DNA of 64,000 nucleotides from assembly GCF_035046505.1 (NCBI RefSeq), contig NC_089822.1:96439659-96503658 (forward strand), written 5' to 3'. Under the pieces are notes generated by a model that saw nothing but the letters and a program-made list of their open reading frames with translations, did no database searches and had not been told where the DNA came from. This document shows positions 16,001-31,000 of this stretch, in pieces; position 1 is the first letter of the stretch, and the number at the start of each line of letters is the position of its first letter. A program made the translations under genes and the position numbers. This DNA comes from Tiliqua scincoides. Taxonomy: Eukaryota > Chordata > Lepidosauria > Squamata > Scincidae.

Positions 16001-19000
16001 GCACAGGCTCCAACAGATCCCCAGAGGCTCATTAGAGACTGGGGCTCCCTGTGGGCCATATTGGGAGTCCCCAGAGGCGCAAGTGGCCCCCGGGCTGGGG
16101 TTTGGACACCCGTGTAATATGTAGAATACAGACCACCAAATACATGCTAGGAGAAATCTGTTCCACTCTTAAGTTCCCCAATAATTAGTGCAATTGTTTA
16201 AGATACATCTGCAGAATGCCTAGACCAGTGTTATTCAAATTGTGTGGTGCGGCTCTTTAGGGAGGCGCCAGGAACTCAAAGGGGAGGCATGGGATGTCCT
16301 CTGCAGCGATACAGTCACATCCCTGGGCAGAATATGAGCCCGTCTTCTGCGCTTTTTTTTAAAGCAGAAGAAACGGGAGTTGCTCAGCTGTGAGAGGGGC
16401 TGCTGCCACCCACCCTCTTCTCCCTCCACTCCGAGGCTGCCGCCTTCTGTGTTCGCTGCATGTTTCCAAAGCTCATCTGGCAAGTACCAAGCACGCTCAG
16501 CTTGCAGTCCTTAACCCTCGCTGAGCCTTGTCTGGTTGGTTCCTAGTTCCCAGCCTGGGATCGCTTCTCATCCAAGTGAAATCTCTCTTTTCAACCCCCT
16601 CCCTCTTCCACTTCCCCCTTTCGGTCTCCAAACCTTCCTGCTTTCCTCCCCCTCCCCAAATAAAATGCTTCCTATTTTACCAGTCACCAGGGGTCTTAAA
16701 GTTGTTTCCATGCAGTTGGCAAAGGGGGGGGGGGAGGAGAGAAGCACGCACTTTACTTGGCCAGGAGCAGAAAAAGGGAACAGTTTTAAAAGTGATTTAC
16801 TAATCTTGTTGTTTGACTGAAGAGGAGCGGCTGTATTTTTAAAGTGATGAATCTTGCTATTTGAAGGGAATACTTATCAGCCATTGAGGAAGTGATTGCC
16901 AGCCCAATCCTATTCCTGGGAGTAAGCCCCATTGACTGTAGTGGGACTTACTTCTGAGTAGACATGCACAGGCTTCAGTTGTGCATCTCCTAGTACAGGA
17001 GACAAATCAGCTTCCTAACCAAACCCTTATCAGCTCTGATATATTTTCATAGTCTATTTTTGTTTTCCCCACCAGCTGCTAGAAAAATTTAATTTCATTA
17101 AATTAATAAAGGGTTCAATCCTATCCAAGGAGAAATGAATAGTTGGATTGGGGTCCACAGGGGTGTGTGTGTGTGTAATGTTGGTCAGACTGGTTGTTCA
17201 CAAAGTTCATTTGATAAAATAATTCTATTGGTATGCTTGCAAAGTTTAAAAAAATGAGACCTCCTGGACCAGACAAAATCTACCTACTCTAGCATCCTGT
17301 TTCCAACAGTAATCAGCAGCTGATCATTTATAAAGCATGTACAGGTCCAGCCTATTTATACACAGATTTTTTATACACAGATTTGACTCAACACGAATGG
17401 CCCCTGCAAATAAGAATGTGCTGATCCCTGGAGTAGGGAGAAAATGCATTCCTTTAAAATAAGTTAAAAAAACTGAACAGTCCTTTAACAATAGCCTCCT
17501 TAATGAGAGAGAGGCAGCTGGCTGACAATTCATCAATCCTTCTCTCTCCAGCAGCCCCTCCCTTCCCCCAACCATGTCTGCTGAGTTGGAGGAGGACTGA
17601 TTGATGGATTGTCTTCTTAATGACTCTTATCTTAGAGTCAAAAGGTCAGCAAGGCCAGTTTTTAAATCACCTGAGCAAAGAAACTTTGATTTTTAAATTG
17701 ATTTGCTATAGTGCCGTTTTTTTTTGCCATCCAGGTGAGTGCTTGGAACAGAACCCACACGAATAATTAGTCTCAGCCTGTATGTTGCTGTGTATTAATA
17801 CATTTTTAAGATCTGTATTTAATTAATGATATGATTAATATTAATATAGTTAATATATATTTATTTAATATTATCTTATAATAAATATAATATATTTAAT
17901 ATAGTTAATATTTCTGGCCACTTCCTGTTTAATGATATCACTTCCAGCCCTCAGGAACACGATGGGGAGTCATGGCCAACAGCCACGGGGGTCAAGGGAG
18001 CCAGTGGCCAGAAAAGTTTGAGTACCACTGGCCTAGACCCTCTACTCATCTACCAAAGACAGAAGGGGGAGCTAGTTCCAAGTAAATTAGTTTTACTAAT
18101 GGGGCCCCATCCCCATGAAATCAGAGGCTGAAGTATATTTAACTCTTGTACTGGACTGTGGCCAATGCTGTAAGCATAGCAAGCATGGTTATTTTTTCCA
18201 GGAGAGTATTATAAGAGATACATCAGGTTTCATTGGGCCAGTGGCGTAGCTAATGATCATGTAGCCTGGTGCCAAGCTCAAAATGTTGCTCCGGAAGTGG
18301 TGTCACAACCAGAAGTGACATCACGCCTGGGCTTTTTAAAAAGTGAAAATTGAAACCAACCTGCTCCCCACAGCAGCACACCACCCATTTGCTCTGCTGC
18401 CTCCCCCCAGTCAGTGGCATAGCTAAGGCATCCATCTGCTACCTGGGGTCAAAGAAGATTTTGTAGCACCCCCTCCATGACAAAATCAAATTTAATTACG
18501 TAAATAAATAAAAAGTTATTGGTTCCATGCTGTATCGTAACAATCAGTCTCATAGGTCAGTTTTGATTTAAGCAAATCCACTTTTTGTTCCATAAGGCAG
18601 TTGTGTTTTCATTTTCTGGTTAATTGGCCATAACTTTAGATAGAATACAAATATTCCAATACCTTTTGTTTCATTGCTTTCTGCATTAAAAAACCTTTCC
18701 AGTGATATATAACATGATAGTATTATTCATGCATACCAAAATTTTCAGTTTTGGTCACTAGTGTCAAGTTCAGCTTCTTGCCCCTCTTAAAGCTTGATGC
18801 CCAGTGCAACTGCTACCCCCTGCACCTCCTCAGCTATGCCACTGTATTGGGTTCTCCCCAGTTTCATCAACAATCTAACATTTCCATCAGCTTAGGAAAC
18901 CCAGAAAGAGGGATAGTTATGCCTTCACTGATGCAACTACTAGTTGTCACTGCTTAGGTTGTACATTCGAGTATAGGTGTACCCTGATACCTGTGGGGCT

Positions 19001-22000
19001 TCAGGTCCGGAACCCCCATGGTTAATTGAAACCATGAATATCCAGGTTTCCTGGGCCTCCTTCGCTTCCCCAGGCCTTCTAATGACTTGTAAGGCACTAA
19101 AAACATCACTTCAGGTTTTATCGTAAAACCAAAAGTTGCTTTTTGGGACATTTTTTCAGCCATTCTGATGCCCCTAGTGGCCGTGGGTGGTCATGCACAG
19201 CCTCTGTGGGCCTCAGAAAGCCTTTGGCGGTGAGGTGAGCCCAGCTCCCCTTGCCTCTGGAGGGGGCGTTTGGGAGGCTCACTGATCCAATCCATGGTTA
19301 AGTGAAACCACAGATATGGGATCCATGGATATGGGAGCCCCTGAACTCCGTTTGCATGGAAAGGAAACTCCTACATTACACATTATGACTAGCAACAGAA
19401 CTTGCAACATGATCCCTGGAGACCAGGGATCCAGACAGCTACTTTTAGCTCTGCCCAAGTGTATAATTCCTCCCAAGGGAATTCAACTACCTCCCCTTCA
19501 ATTAGCAAGTCCCAGCACAAGCTACTTTCATTTCAGGAATGACCAACTATGCAGGTTTCTGTATTGAAAGAAGTCTAGTCTCCAAGTCTCAGAACTAGTT
19601 TGTGTGGGCCTCTGGATCCCAGTGACTGTAGTGGATTACCAGATAAAGTCTAGTCACTGCAAGTCATAGTCGTGAGAACTCTTATGCATGTTGCCCCTTT
19701 GTTTTCCAGGTGTCTTTTCCCACTGCCACAAGAACAAAGCTGGCAAGTTAGATTATGCAGCTCTTTCATCCACGGATACAACTAGCTGTCTTTCTAATTA
19801 CTACTCAGGCAAGTAAGTTGCCATTCCTCTTGCACTCGGCAGCACGGCATTCCTTTTGCTCCCCTCCCCATTTTATTCTACAAGTAACTCCAATTCTTAT
19901 TTTATGGAATTAGTAACTGTAGTTACCTTGCATGTTCCTCGTGTAATGTGGGGGGGGGGGGAAGGAATACAACGTTGCCAGGTGAAGAAAAAAAAAGACA
20001 GCAACTTCCCTAAGTTGAAAAGGATTCGAGGCATTAATACGCAATGATTGCCTTGACTTCAGTTTGCATATATTAAATCCTCATAGCCAAGCCTTTTCTA
20101 CTAGGCAAATTCAATGAATTCTGCTTAGTTTCTATTACTGCATGCATCCCCTGCAAATCAGTTGCCAGCCTTAGCATGTCTGCCGCCCACCTCTGCAGGG
20201 TGAAGTGCCCCCTCTACTTCTCTTATCAACTTTTTCCATGGTTTAACATTACATTTGCAACAAAAGCTAACACAGAAAACCTCAAGCCAGTCTCGGCCAG
20301 TCACCACTGGTGGAGAAGGAAGATTTAACCACTCCTGTTGACAAGTGGTGGGAAGCAATTCATACCCAAAATAGGAGAACAAAAGGCTGCTTCTCTTTTC
20401 GCAAGTCTGTGTTACACCTGCACTGGGAGACACAAATGCTGCTGCTGACAGGCTATTCTATACCAAGCAGTACAAGAGTTGTGGTACATTCTTACCTATT
20501 ATTAGCTTTTGTTTTCTGTAGCTGTTCATCTTGTCTTGCATACCATTCCTCCAACTCCTTTACTGCTTTCTCTTTCCACTCTGCTTCTTGCTTCCGAGAG
20601 TTTGCATCTAAAAAAGCAAACGATACCAGAATGCAGCTTAAACATTTGCTCATAAAGGCTCAACATGGTTGAGATGCTGATCTAAAAGGAATCCTGGCCT
20701 TGGAATGCCCTCAAAGTGCTGAGGGGCAAAATCTCCACAGCAACAGAAACCATGATGGGGCTGCTGACATGTTAACAATGAAGTTAAACACAAAATATAT
20801 TGGGACAGTATTTCCAGAAGTACCCAGTAGTCTGCCTCCCATGGTTTGGATTAAGTAAGCTGCTTAAGTAAGCAGCACCAACTAGTCCCATTACCCTATT
20901 CCCATGTTTAGGCACATATACATGACATAATTGCACGTTCTTCCCTAGCACCATTCCTTCTCCCCTTCCTCCACTGTGTCCATTTTAACTTGCAGACCCC
21001 ATGTGGGCAAGGACAACTCTCTTCTTTGTGCCATGTACACTGATGGTTCATCCAAGAAGATTTTGGCCAATGCAGTCTGGCAATTGCTGCTGGCTATGGG
21101 CCAAAACAGCAGCTATTCCACAGAAGTGCAGTGAAGCCAGAGAGGGACATGGGCTTCCTGAGAATCTTGGATTTCATTTAACACACTCCATATGATTCTA
21201 CCCATTACAGTTGCCAAGATATTCTTGAAAGAATGTGAGCAATGCTTGCTGAAGCCAGTCTCAGAAGCTAAAGGAGGAGCTGGCTAAGATGTCTAGTCAA
21301 GAGCTTCAGTTACATGCTACTGTACTCCTACTTTGCATAATCCTCACTCCACTAGTCATCCAAGGATGGCATCTGTACATGACTGTAGACAATCAAATAC
21401 TGTGCTAGAATCAGAAATGATGAAGTTTTAGATGGAGTACACAACTCTGCTCACAAAAAACAATGTCCCAGTCTCATACAGGACCCAATGGGGGAGTGTC
21501 CTTTAGCACCCGCTCCCATGCATTTCAAACACAGATCACTAGCTCTTAAGGTTAGACCCTCAGAAGCTAGGCAACCAACAGCCAGGTCCAACTTCCCCAA
21601 TCTGGTTCCTATTATAACTGCTTCCTGCATGCACACATGCCACTTCTTGTTCCCAAGACCTTTAAACAAGGTCTCCTTTGTAATATACATAGGGGCTTTT
21701 TAACACCTCCATTGCATCAACAGTAACAGAAGCTCTGGCAAATATCTCCCTCCAAAGAGCAACTAAGGCCCATACCTACTGGTGAATGAAGGCACAACTA
21801 AAAGGAATTGAGGTACATTCAGAGATCTCAGCTCAAAGCCTATGCTGCTATTTGCGGGGGGGGGGGGGGAGAGGTCAGCCCTTGCTGATTGAGAGCAGCA
21901 GTGTTAGCCTTACTCAGTTCTAGCGCATCGTACCTAATAAAAATCAGTTGCTCCAGCAGGAACAGCCCCAGTTCTTACCAAGTACTTCTAGGCGCTCCTG

Positions 22001-25000
22001 TTGCTCTTCTCTCCATTTGCGGAGGCTCTCTGGTTCTACCTGCAGACGATCAGCTTGTGAAATAGCAGCGTAGCAGTCTGTTGGACCGTTGCTCTCCTTA
22101 ACCAGATAAAAAAAACCACAGACATTTTACCATCTTCAATGGACACCAGTCTGTTTATCCAAAGCAGTCCTACTCTTGCAGTAGTAGTTTTATAAATACA
22201 GGGGGGCCCCTGTATCCATGGATCAGATCCACAGCCTTTTCCCTATGCACACCCCATGCATGCCTAACCGCGGCCTCTCCAGGTCTCAGAATGATTCCGA
22301 GAATAAAACACGACTTCTGGTTTTTCCGTAAATCCGGAAGTATTTTTCACGGAAGTTATTGTGAGGTCTGCAGACGCTGAAGGCAGACACACGCAACCTC
22401 TGTGTGGCTCAGAACACCCTCTGGGGGCATTCCCTCGTATCCAGCTAGTCACAGGGTTTTCCTGAACAGAACGCCCATGGATATGGGGGCATGCCCAGAT
22501 ATTCCGCAGGTAAGAAGCCCAGAGAAGCTTCTATAAGCCAGAGAAACATCTTCAAACACAGGTGAAAAATTCTGAAGAGGATACAAGAACAAGTTTGCCA
22601 ACTGGTAACAACAAAAACTGCTTTCTAGAAGTCTTGTTTGGCCACCAGTCTGGACAGCGAAGGAGCCAGTAAACCCAAGCCAGACACGATACTACTCTTT
22701 TCCCATAACAGATTATGAACATGTCAGCTCTCACTATGCTAATCTGCTAGTAGAAGGCAGCAAAATACCAGGATTGAGCTCAAGTACATTTGAACTCATT
22801 GAGCTAATGGTACATTCCTTGGGGCATTTAGTGGGCCATTGTGAGATACAGGAAGCTGGACTAGATGGGCCTATGGCCTGATTCAGTGGGGCTCTTCTTA
22901 TGAACACTAATCTGTAGAAAATGGGGGTGAAAAAAGCACCAAGACTCATCATTTGCTATGTTCAAGTAGTGCTGTGCCTTCCTGTTGCAGAGCAGGGGCA
23001 ATAACCTCAGAAACAATTTTATCTTTAGTCATACAGCATTAGTGAACATTAAATAGATGTATTCAGCACAGTAATCATTTTACTTCCCCCCCCCCCCAAA
23101 AAAAAAAAATTGGCATGTTCACAGTGCTCATCTGGGTATAAGTTTTTCACCTTCCTGCACAAGAAGGAAAATACACTTCCCCAAACTCTTGCCCATCTAG
23201 TACTTGGCTTTGCTTAGGACTGCTGAGATCAGTGGCTCCCCAAGAGGAGAATCACTCATTTGGTACCAAGTACAAGATGTGTGGTTATACTAAATAGATC
23301 ATCTATAAGTGTATAGCCCCTAGGGGCTGGGGGATAAGAATAGGCCCTCAGTTTGGCTGTACTTGTCGTAAGAGGCGACTAAACAGCCACCGGGTAGATG
23401 GGATTCGTTAGCCTGGGAAGGCAGCTCATCTGAGAGAAGGAAAACTCTGATCCCAAACCTCCACTGCCTTGGGGCTACATCCAGTTATGGAAAAGGCTTC
23501 AGGAGACAACCTCGAGGCAAAATCCGGAGCCAGAGACCCTGAGGCAGTTCGCGGCTGTATACAGTCATGCTCTGGCAATTCCTGCAATGCCCGCCGCTGG
23601 AACCAACCGTATTGGCTTCTGCCTTTCCACTGGACCATTTCAGTGATGTGGAGAGGGGGGATTTGCTGCATGGTAACAGTCTATCCTCCATATCTACTTT
23701 ACCCAGGCTTCGTGCACTCGAGAGGACACTAACCACCATTCAGAGCGCGATACCACTCTTCTGAGACTGAAGGATGCCAACAACAAAGTGTATAAAACTC
23801 GGTGACCATCTCTAAAGAAAGCAGCCTGCATGAAGTATTAAGGCAGGAGGAAAGAAACGAACATGTTTCCCTAAGCTCTTCAAACTCACTGGTCTGTGAA
23901 CTGACAATTTTAGTTCTGAAATAGACTGAGAACACTGCAACTTTTCATGTAGTTTGATCTCCTGGTGAAGCCATTCCTCCATTTCTGCCACAGGCTTCCA
24001 AATACTCATTTCATATATAGTCAATCCTCATTATCCGCCAACTCCAATACTGTGGATTCATTTAACCACTTCTATAAAAAGCATAACCCATTTCACCACA
24101 TGCACAGTATCCTTCAGTTTTTCAGTACTGAGGGACAATTCAAACCTGAGTATGAAACCCCCCCACACATATACAGCAGTGCTTGAAGAGGCACATTGCA
24201 TAAAAGCATCAAGGGGAGGAAAAAAGGGTTTGCAAGTACACAAGGTCATTTCATTAGGCATGATAACTAGCCAACGTTCCCTAGCACAGTTGACCACCTG
24301 TTTAAAAACCTCACATTGCTTCTTTGTATTTGACAGCAGGGATTGGCAATTAATAATTCTGGGAGCTAGGTAGGGTTCCCAAGTTCCTGCTTGAGCCTGG
24401 ACACCCTCACCCACCTCCCATTTAATCTGAATCAGGCATTCCCCCCCCCATCAAGTCTAGATGCAGGCAAGAGTCCTTTAGCCCCCGCCCCCACATGGAA
24501 CAGCAACAGAACTTCTTAGCACCTCCACTGATGCGCACATTGGGGAAGATGGGTTACTATTTGCCATCCAAAATCAGGACTCATTAAGTCCACTGCCAAC
24601 TCCCAACACTGGCATACATTTTACAGACACTGTTACCCTGTGAACTGTGAGGGAGTACCAACACAGTTTGGAGAGGGGGAAGTCAGAATGCTTAGAATTC
24701 ACTATTTAGATCATTAAATGGCTCTGCAAGATATTTTATCACTATCTGCTGTTCTAGAAAAAGCTCATTTTCAACTTTTATTTACCTGGTAGATGTCACC
24801 ATTCGTCACTCCATCAATGGTATCTGCAGAAGAAAAGTGAATCTTCGTTAGATTTCAGTAAGAAAGCATTTCAATAAGCAACTGGAAGGGAATGAAAGGT
24901 TGATGTTCTGCATACTGTATGTAGTCTTCTTCACATAATGTGGAAGGAGACATAAGAGCTGATGAATTCTAACAGCACGGAATATAAGCCAGAAAGCCCC

Positions 25001-28000
25001 AGTTTTGAGGCTCTTCTTGCTCACAAACAAGCCAGCAATCTCAGGCAAGCCATTCTCTGCACTCCAGGGATGTGGACAGTAGCAACCTGCTCAAAGGTTT
25101 ATTACAGAGATTACCATTTCAGGAACTTAGCTCAAATACTACATAAAATACAAACTGAATAGAAATATAAATGCTACTCTGTATACTCAACAGATTCAGC
25201 CGTAGGCCATGAGAATCATGTTGGATGCCAGGTATTGCATTCCTCAACACAAACTGTAACACAATGCCTGGTATCATATATATTTCAATGACATAGGCCT
25301 GAAGTGCCTGAATTATTCAGTATTAGAAGCCTGGGAAACGATCAACAGCTATGGTTTTAAACTGGTGTGTGGATGGCAATAAGGGAGATAGTTCCCCAGA
25401 AGTAAAAAAAAAAAAAAAAAAGAGATCTGTTATATACTGATCTTCTGCAAAGCCAATTTCCAATCGCCATAAACAAACAGAGGCTAGCAACTGCCAGAGC
25501 AGCTAGAAGAAACCGGTTTCCACTAAACAAGACTTATTTCATTATTTCTACTTTGGGAACATCCAAGCCCTATTCAGACAAACATCCAAGCCCTGTTAAC
25601 ATAAAACGAGGGAGCTAATTTCATACCTACAATGAACATGAACAGGGTAAGAGACCATATTCTCTTGCCCCCCCTCCCCAACTATACGTCACATGCCGCC
25701 ATGCATTGCCAGTGCATCTCATGATCAGAAACCCTAGAAAAAAGCAGAGTTCCCTGTCAAGTGGGACAGGGAATCATATGCTTATATTATAAGCACAATG
25801 CAAAGGCATGTCTATGGTACACAAAGCCTTATTGGCCACCATACTTGCTGAACTGAACTGAACTGTAAGCCAAGACTTCCCTAGCTCATATGTTACCTCT
25901 GCCGTGAACTCACCAGGCAGCCTGAGGCAAGTTGCTCCATCTCAGCTTCAATACAGGGATAACTGTACTCGCATTACAGGGTTGCTGAAGGACCAGACTG
26001 AGACACACGTGAACGGCTTTCAGAAAGTGCTATACAGTGGGCCATCAGTATCCATGAGAGATCTGTCCCTAAACCCCACATATACCAATTTCCATAGATA
26101 GAGGAATTTGCAGGGAGGGCCTCAAGGACTACCAGATGTGACTAGAGGGTACTTGCAGTTGTGTCCAAGGCCCTCCAGTCATGGGACTGGCACCCACATT
26201 GACTCTAATCTACAGGTGCCTGCCAAACCCACAGATAAGGACATACTGTATATTTTTTTTAAAAAGAGTAGTAACCTCTTCCTTGTAAGTAATGCTTCTA
26301 AACCCGGAAGGCCCAAATTCACAAACACAGCTCAATAACCATGCAAGGTAATCCACCAAGAACTCAAATGGATTTTGCTGCTTGGCTGGGATTGTAAATA
26401 TAAGGAGAGCTATCAAGCATCTGACAAGAGACAATACATAGTTAAGTTGCTGCATTTGGCTCTGCACATCATGAATCATACCAAGATGGCCAAGACAGTG
26501 GATATTCAGCACTAGTGAAAACCCTAAATACACTGCATACTAATCAGATTTCTGTTGCAGCTGGCAGGAACACAGATGCTGAAGGATAGAAGTGTTCTTT
26601 CTCCCTGATAATCTCCTTCCTTTACAGACTCTCAACAACAAACAAACAGCTGCAAATCAGTTTGTAAACATCCTGGCTATTACACACACAGCCTCAGGTG
26701 TCACTTGCTCAAGACAATTTTTAATTCTTACCAAAAGTTACACATACACATCTGTTTCTGGTCCTCATGATTGCATAGTACAGTTCAACTTTGAACACCA
26801 CCAATGAAAATGCTCACAGAGGCAAGGAAGAAATACAAGTTCATTTTGATTTTTACATTTCCAAGTCTTTCAAAGGAATAGCTTTGGTTGCTTCATATGT
26901 ATGAATTCCAACATATGAAAAAGGCAGCATTTTTGTATTCCCAAGTGAATGATAATTGTTTAAATATATTTCACCAAGCCATAATCAGCTGTGATACAGC
27001 CCTTAGCACCAAGGAGGGGGTAAGATACCCTTTTCTAAGTCATTCAAGAGTACTGTATTCACTATTTACACTAACCACTATCTGTAGCCCAAAGCACAGG
27101 GGAGAAGTATCCACCTCCTTAATAGTAGACCTACATTCTTGAGTTCAATTACACCTGCAAGGCTAAGTAGGTCCTCAACATACACAAAAATACCAGTAGA
27201 ATTTACAATAAACTCTTGTCAAACAAACCCAATCTTATCTAAATCCCTGCACAACAATACAATGGTGCCAGCTCAGCTACTGCTGTATCTCACAGGATAA
27301 TGTGACATTTGTTCCTTGCTCCAGAGTATGACCCAACAGCCACAACAGGTCAGCTTGTGCCAGCACTATCTCAGGCACAGGTCTGCATTGATTTATGCAA
27401 GCAGATCAGGCCTAGGAAGGGGGTTTGGTTACAGCATGCACTGCTGCAGTTAATCCCCCCCCAGCATGTTTCACCCATCCTCTGCCATCTCCTCCCCTTT
27501 CCAACCCCTCCCCCTGCACTAAAGACCTGCTCCAGAGGGCATCCTGACAGCTGCAGGCTCTGGCCTTCCCACCAGTATTCTTGGGCCCTGCACTCTAGCA
27601 AAGCACTTTATAGCACTTACAACAGTGCATGCTGGTGGAACACATGTTCTATTGGTGCATGCCCTCAACAGGATTGGGCAGAAAGACAGAAAAGCCAGAA
27701 TTTATGGTATAAGACATACAACACTTCAAGAAAGGTTGATAACTCAGACTACAGTCCTCCCTCCTAGTTCTGATTTTATCAGACAGTTTTCCAAGGACAG
27801 GAAAAATTGCTTAAAGAGCAGCTTCACTATCCAGCACTCTGTACCCAGTAGTTTCTCTTATAATAATGCAGACCCAGCAGAAAATCTGTTGGCTTAATTA
27901 GGTTTCCCAAGCTATCTACCCCTTGTATGTAATTCAGCAGGCTGGAGCCAAGGCACCAACCCAGACGTATTTCTGAAGATGGGACAAGATATGAACTGGT

Positions 28001-31000
28001 GAGATGCTGTTATACTCCAATATGAAACTTAAAAAAGCCCTACAGCTAGCTGGGATCATTAGAAAAGGGATCATCAGAAAAGGTATTGAGAACAAAACGG
28101 CTAATATTATAATGTCGTTGTACAAATCTATGGTAAGGCCACACCTGGAGTATTGTGTCCAGTTCTGGTCGCCACATCTCAAAAAGGACATAGTGGAAAT
28201 GGAAAAGGTGCAAAAGAGAGCGACTAAGATGATTACGGGCTGGGGCACCTTCCTTATGAGGAAAGGCTACGGCGTTTGGGCCTCTTCAGCCTAGAAAAGA
28301 GGCGCCTGAGGGGGGACATGATTGAGACATACAAAATTATGCAGGGGAAGGATAAAGTGGATAGAGAGATGCTCTTTACACTCTCACATTACACCAGAAC
28401 CAGGGGACATCCACTAAAATTGAGTGTTGGGAGAGTTAGGACAGACAAAAGAAAACATTTCTTTACTCAGCGTGTGGGTGGTATGTGGAACTCCTTGCCA
28501 CAGGATGTGGTGACGGCATCTGGCCTGGATGCCTTTAAAAGGGGATTGGACAAGTTTCTGGAGGAAAAATTGGTTATGGGTTGCAAGCCATGATGTGTAT
28601 GTGCAACCTCCTGATTTTAGAAATGGGCTATGTCAGATGCAATGGAGGGCACCAGGATGCAGGTCTCTTGTTATCAGGTGTGCTCCTTGGGGCATTTGGT
28701 GGGCCGCTGTGAGATACAGGAAGCTGGACTAGATGGGCCTATGGCCTGATCCAGTGGGGCTGTTCTTATGTTCCTTTAACAAAGGGATCTCATCTTGGTT
28801 TTAAGCACAGAAAAGTTATATGTGCAGTATCATGCTGCAAGGCCAACCTGCTTTAGGAAATTCAAACATCCACTCATTTTTTTCTAGTTCCTTAGATCAA
28901 GGCACCTTAATATTCTTTTCATTTTCATAAACCAGCTAAGCTGCTAAGAATGAATCATCAGCATTATTACAGTATACTCCAGGGCATCTTTTCAGAGACT
29001 CCCACTCTTTAAGCCAGACATTTTTACTATGCAATTGTGCTCGCATAGTATTCAGTTTCACAAAGGCACCCAAGATGTCACAACTACCACAGAAATACCA
29101 TATATTTTGTTCCGACGGAACAGAGTTCAACACAAATTACTTGTTTTAATAGTATCAAACTAAATAAGATGGTTCAGAAGGTTAGAGTTATAAAAAGTAA
29201 ATCCACAAATCCCCAGCTGCTCTCCCTGCTTAAGTGCTCACAAATTAACAAAGGTGCAAAAAAGAAGTCTGTCTACATGTAGCTAGTTAATTTTACCTCA
29301 GGTGGTCAGCCCAGGCTTTAGCAAGTTAATTTTTACTTCCATTCAATTTTACTTCCATTCAAGCAGGTAGGGTACACAAGTTTTGCCTGGCCTTGGTAGC
29401 TATCCAAGGTTGATACTGACCATTGTGGAGGGGTGAGGAAACAAAAGAACCCCTTTGTGGTCCGATTCTAGTTTTGGGTGCACAGTTTGTACCCTACAGA
29501 ACATTCACTGTGGGGAAAATCTTCAGCTTTAGGTGATGGCTCACACTTGCCAAAGGAGGGAAAGGTCATGGCAAGCAAGTCTATGGATCCCAGACACAAA
29601 TAGGTAAAGTAAATGGGCTAGTCACCCAACATGGGGCTGCTCTTAAACTTGGTTCAAAATGAAGCAGTAGAGCTGAAAGCTAGCACAGGGTAAGGGCAAT
29701 CATCTTACCCATGTTGAAAACAGTTTCACTGGTTTTCCCTTGCATTTCTAAGTATAATTTTAAGGCCCTGACAAGACTTTTGTACCATGTGCCAGTTGTT
29801 TAGGCCTGTTCTCCTAACAAAACAATCTTAAGACCTTCTCTGGGTCCCCTTACAGAGATCCATAAAACAGGGCATGCAGAAAGGGCATTTTCAGTACAGG
29901 TCAAGTATTCCTTGTCTAAAATGACTGAAACACAAGAAGCGTTTTGGATTTTTTTAAAATTTTGGAAGCTTATGCAAGGTTTCAGTTGTGGACATTGGCA
30001 GGGCTTCTTTCTGAGGTAGCCATGCACCACAAGACTTACTGCCAAGGAGCAGTACCTAGGCATGTAAACCTTCGCTTTCCACCTTTGTGGCTGCCTTTAT
30101 AAGAGTTCCTGAAACAGCCAAGCATTTCTCCCTCTCCTTGGAGCAGTGCACACTGTTCTTCTGCCTCTTCCTTCATTAGAAGGCATCCAGAGGCACTGCT
30201 ATCACTCAGCCAGGCACAGGAAAGCAAGCTCTGCTTTGGGCACTGAGGTGGGACAACCCCTGCAGGATAGTAAAGTTATGGATTTTGGAGTATTTCAGAT
30301 ACAGAGATACACAGCCTATAGCAGTGGTTCCCAAACTGCGAACTGTGGCTCCCCAGGCCGCCACAGAAATCAGCCGGGGAGGGGCACAGAATCCTTGTGG
30401 AAAATGCACTGCCCTATATATTGTATAGGGTTGCAGCCCTAATGGGGAGCCATGGCTAATAGCTCAGCATCTCAAGGGAGCTGCCATTCAAACAAGTTTG
30501 GGAACCACTGACCTATAGGAACACCCTAGTTGTGGATGCGTCTTTTCTGCCATGTACTTAGCACCTATGTTCATGTTCTTCAGCATTTGGAAAAGCCATT
30601 TTCATTTATCCAGATTTTAAACTCTGTACTCAAGGTATTACAGGCTGCTGTTTTATTGGGCATTGCTAGTGCAATCCGCATTTGCTTAATGCTCTGTCTT
30701 CCAAGCACAAAATTATTTGTTAATCTTTTTGTAAATCACTTTGATATTTTAGAGAAGCAGGGTAAAAAAGTCATTAAACTTGCAGGTTTTCAAAACTGCA
30801 AAGGGCTGTTGAGTGCCACTGAACATGCATGTTAAGTTCTTACTTGTGCAATAGGACAACAGAACAAAACTTCCATGTAAATTAGAATAATAGTTTTCAG
30901 ACCTAACATTTTATAGTGCCATGAATACTATTACCAATACCTTCAGAGAACCCTTTATGTCAGCTAAGGAATCACTGCAGAGGATTTGGAAATCCTTTGC

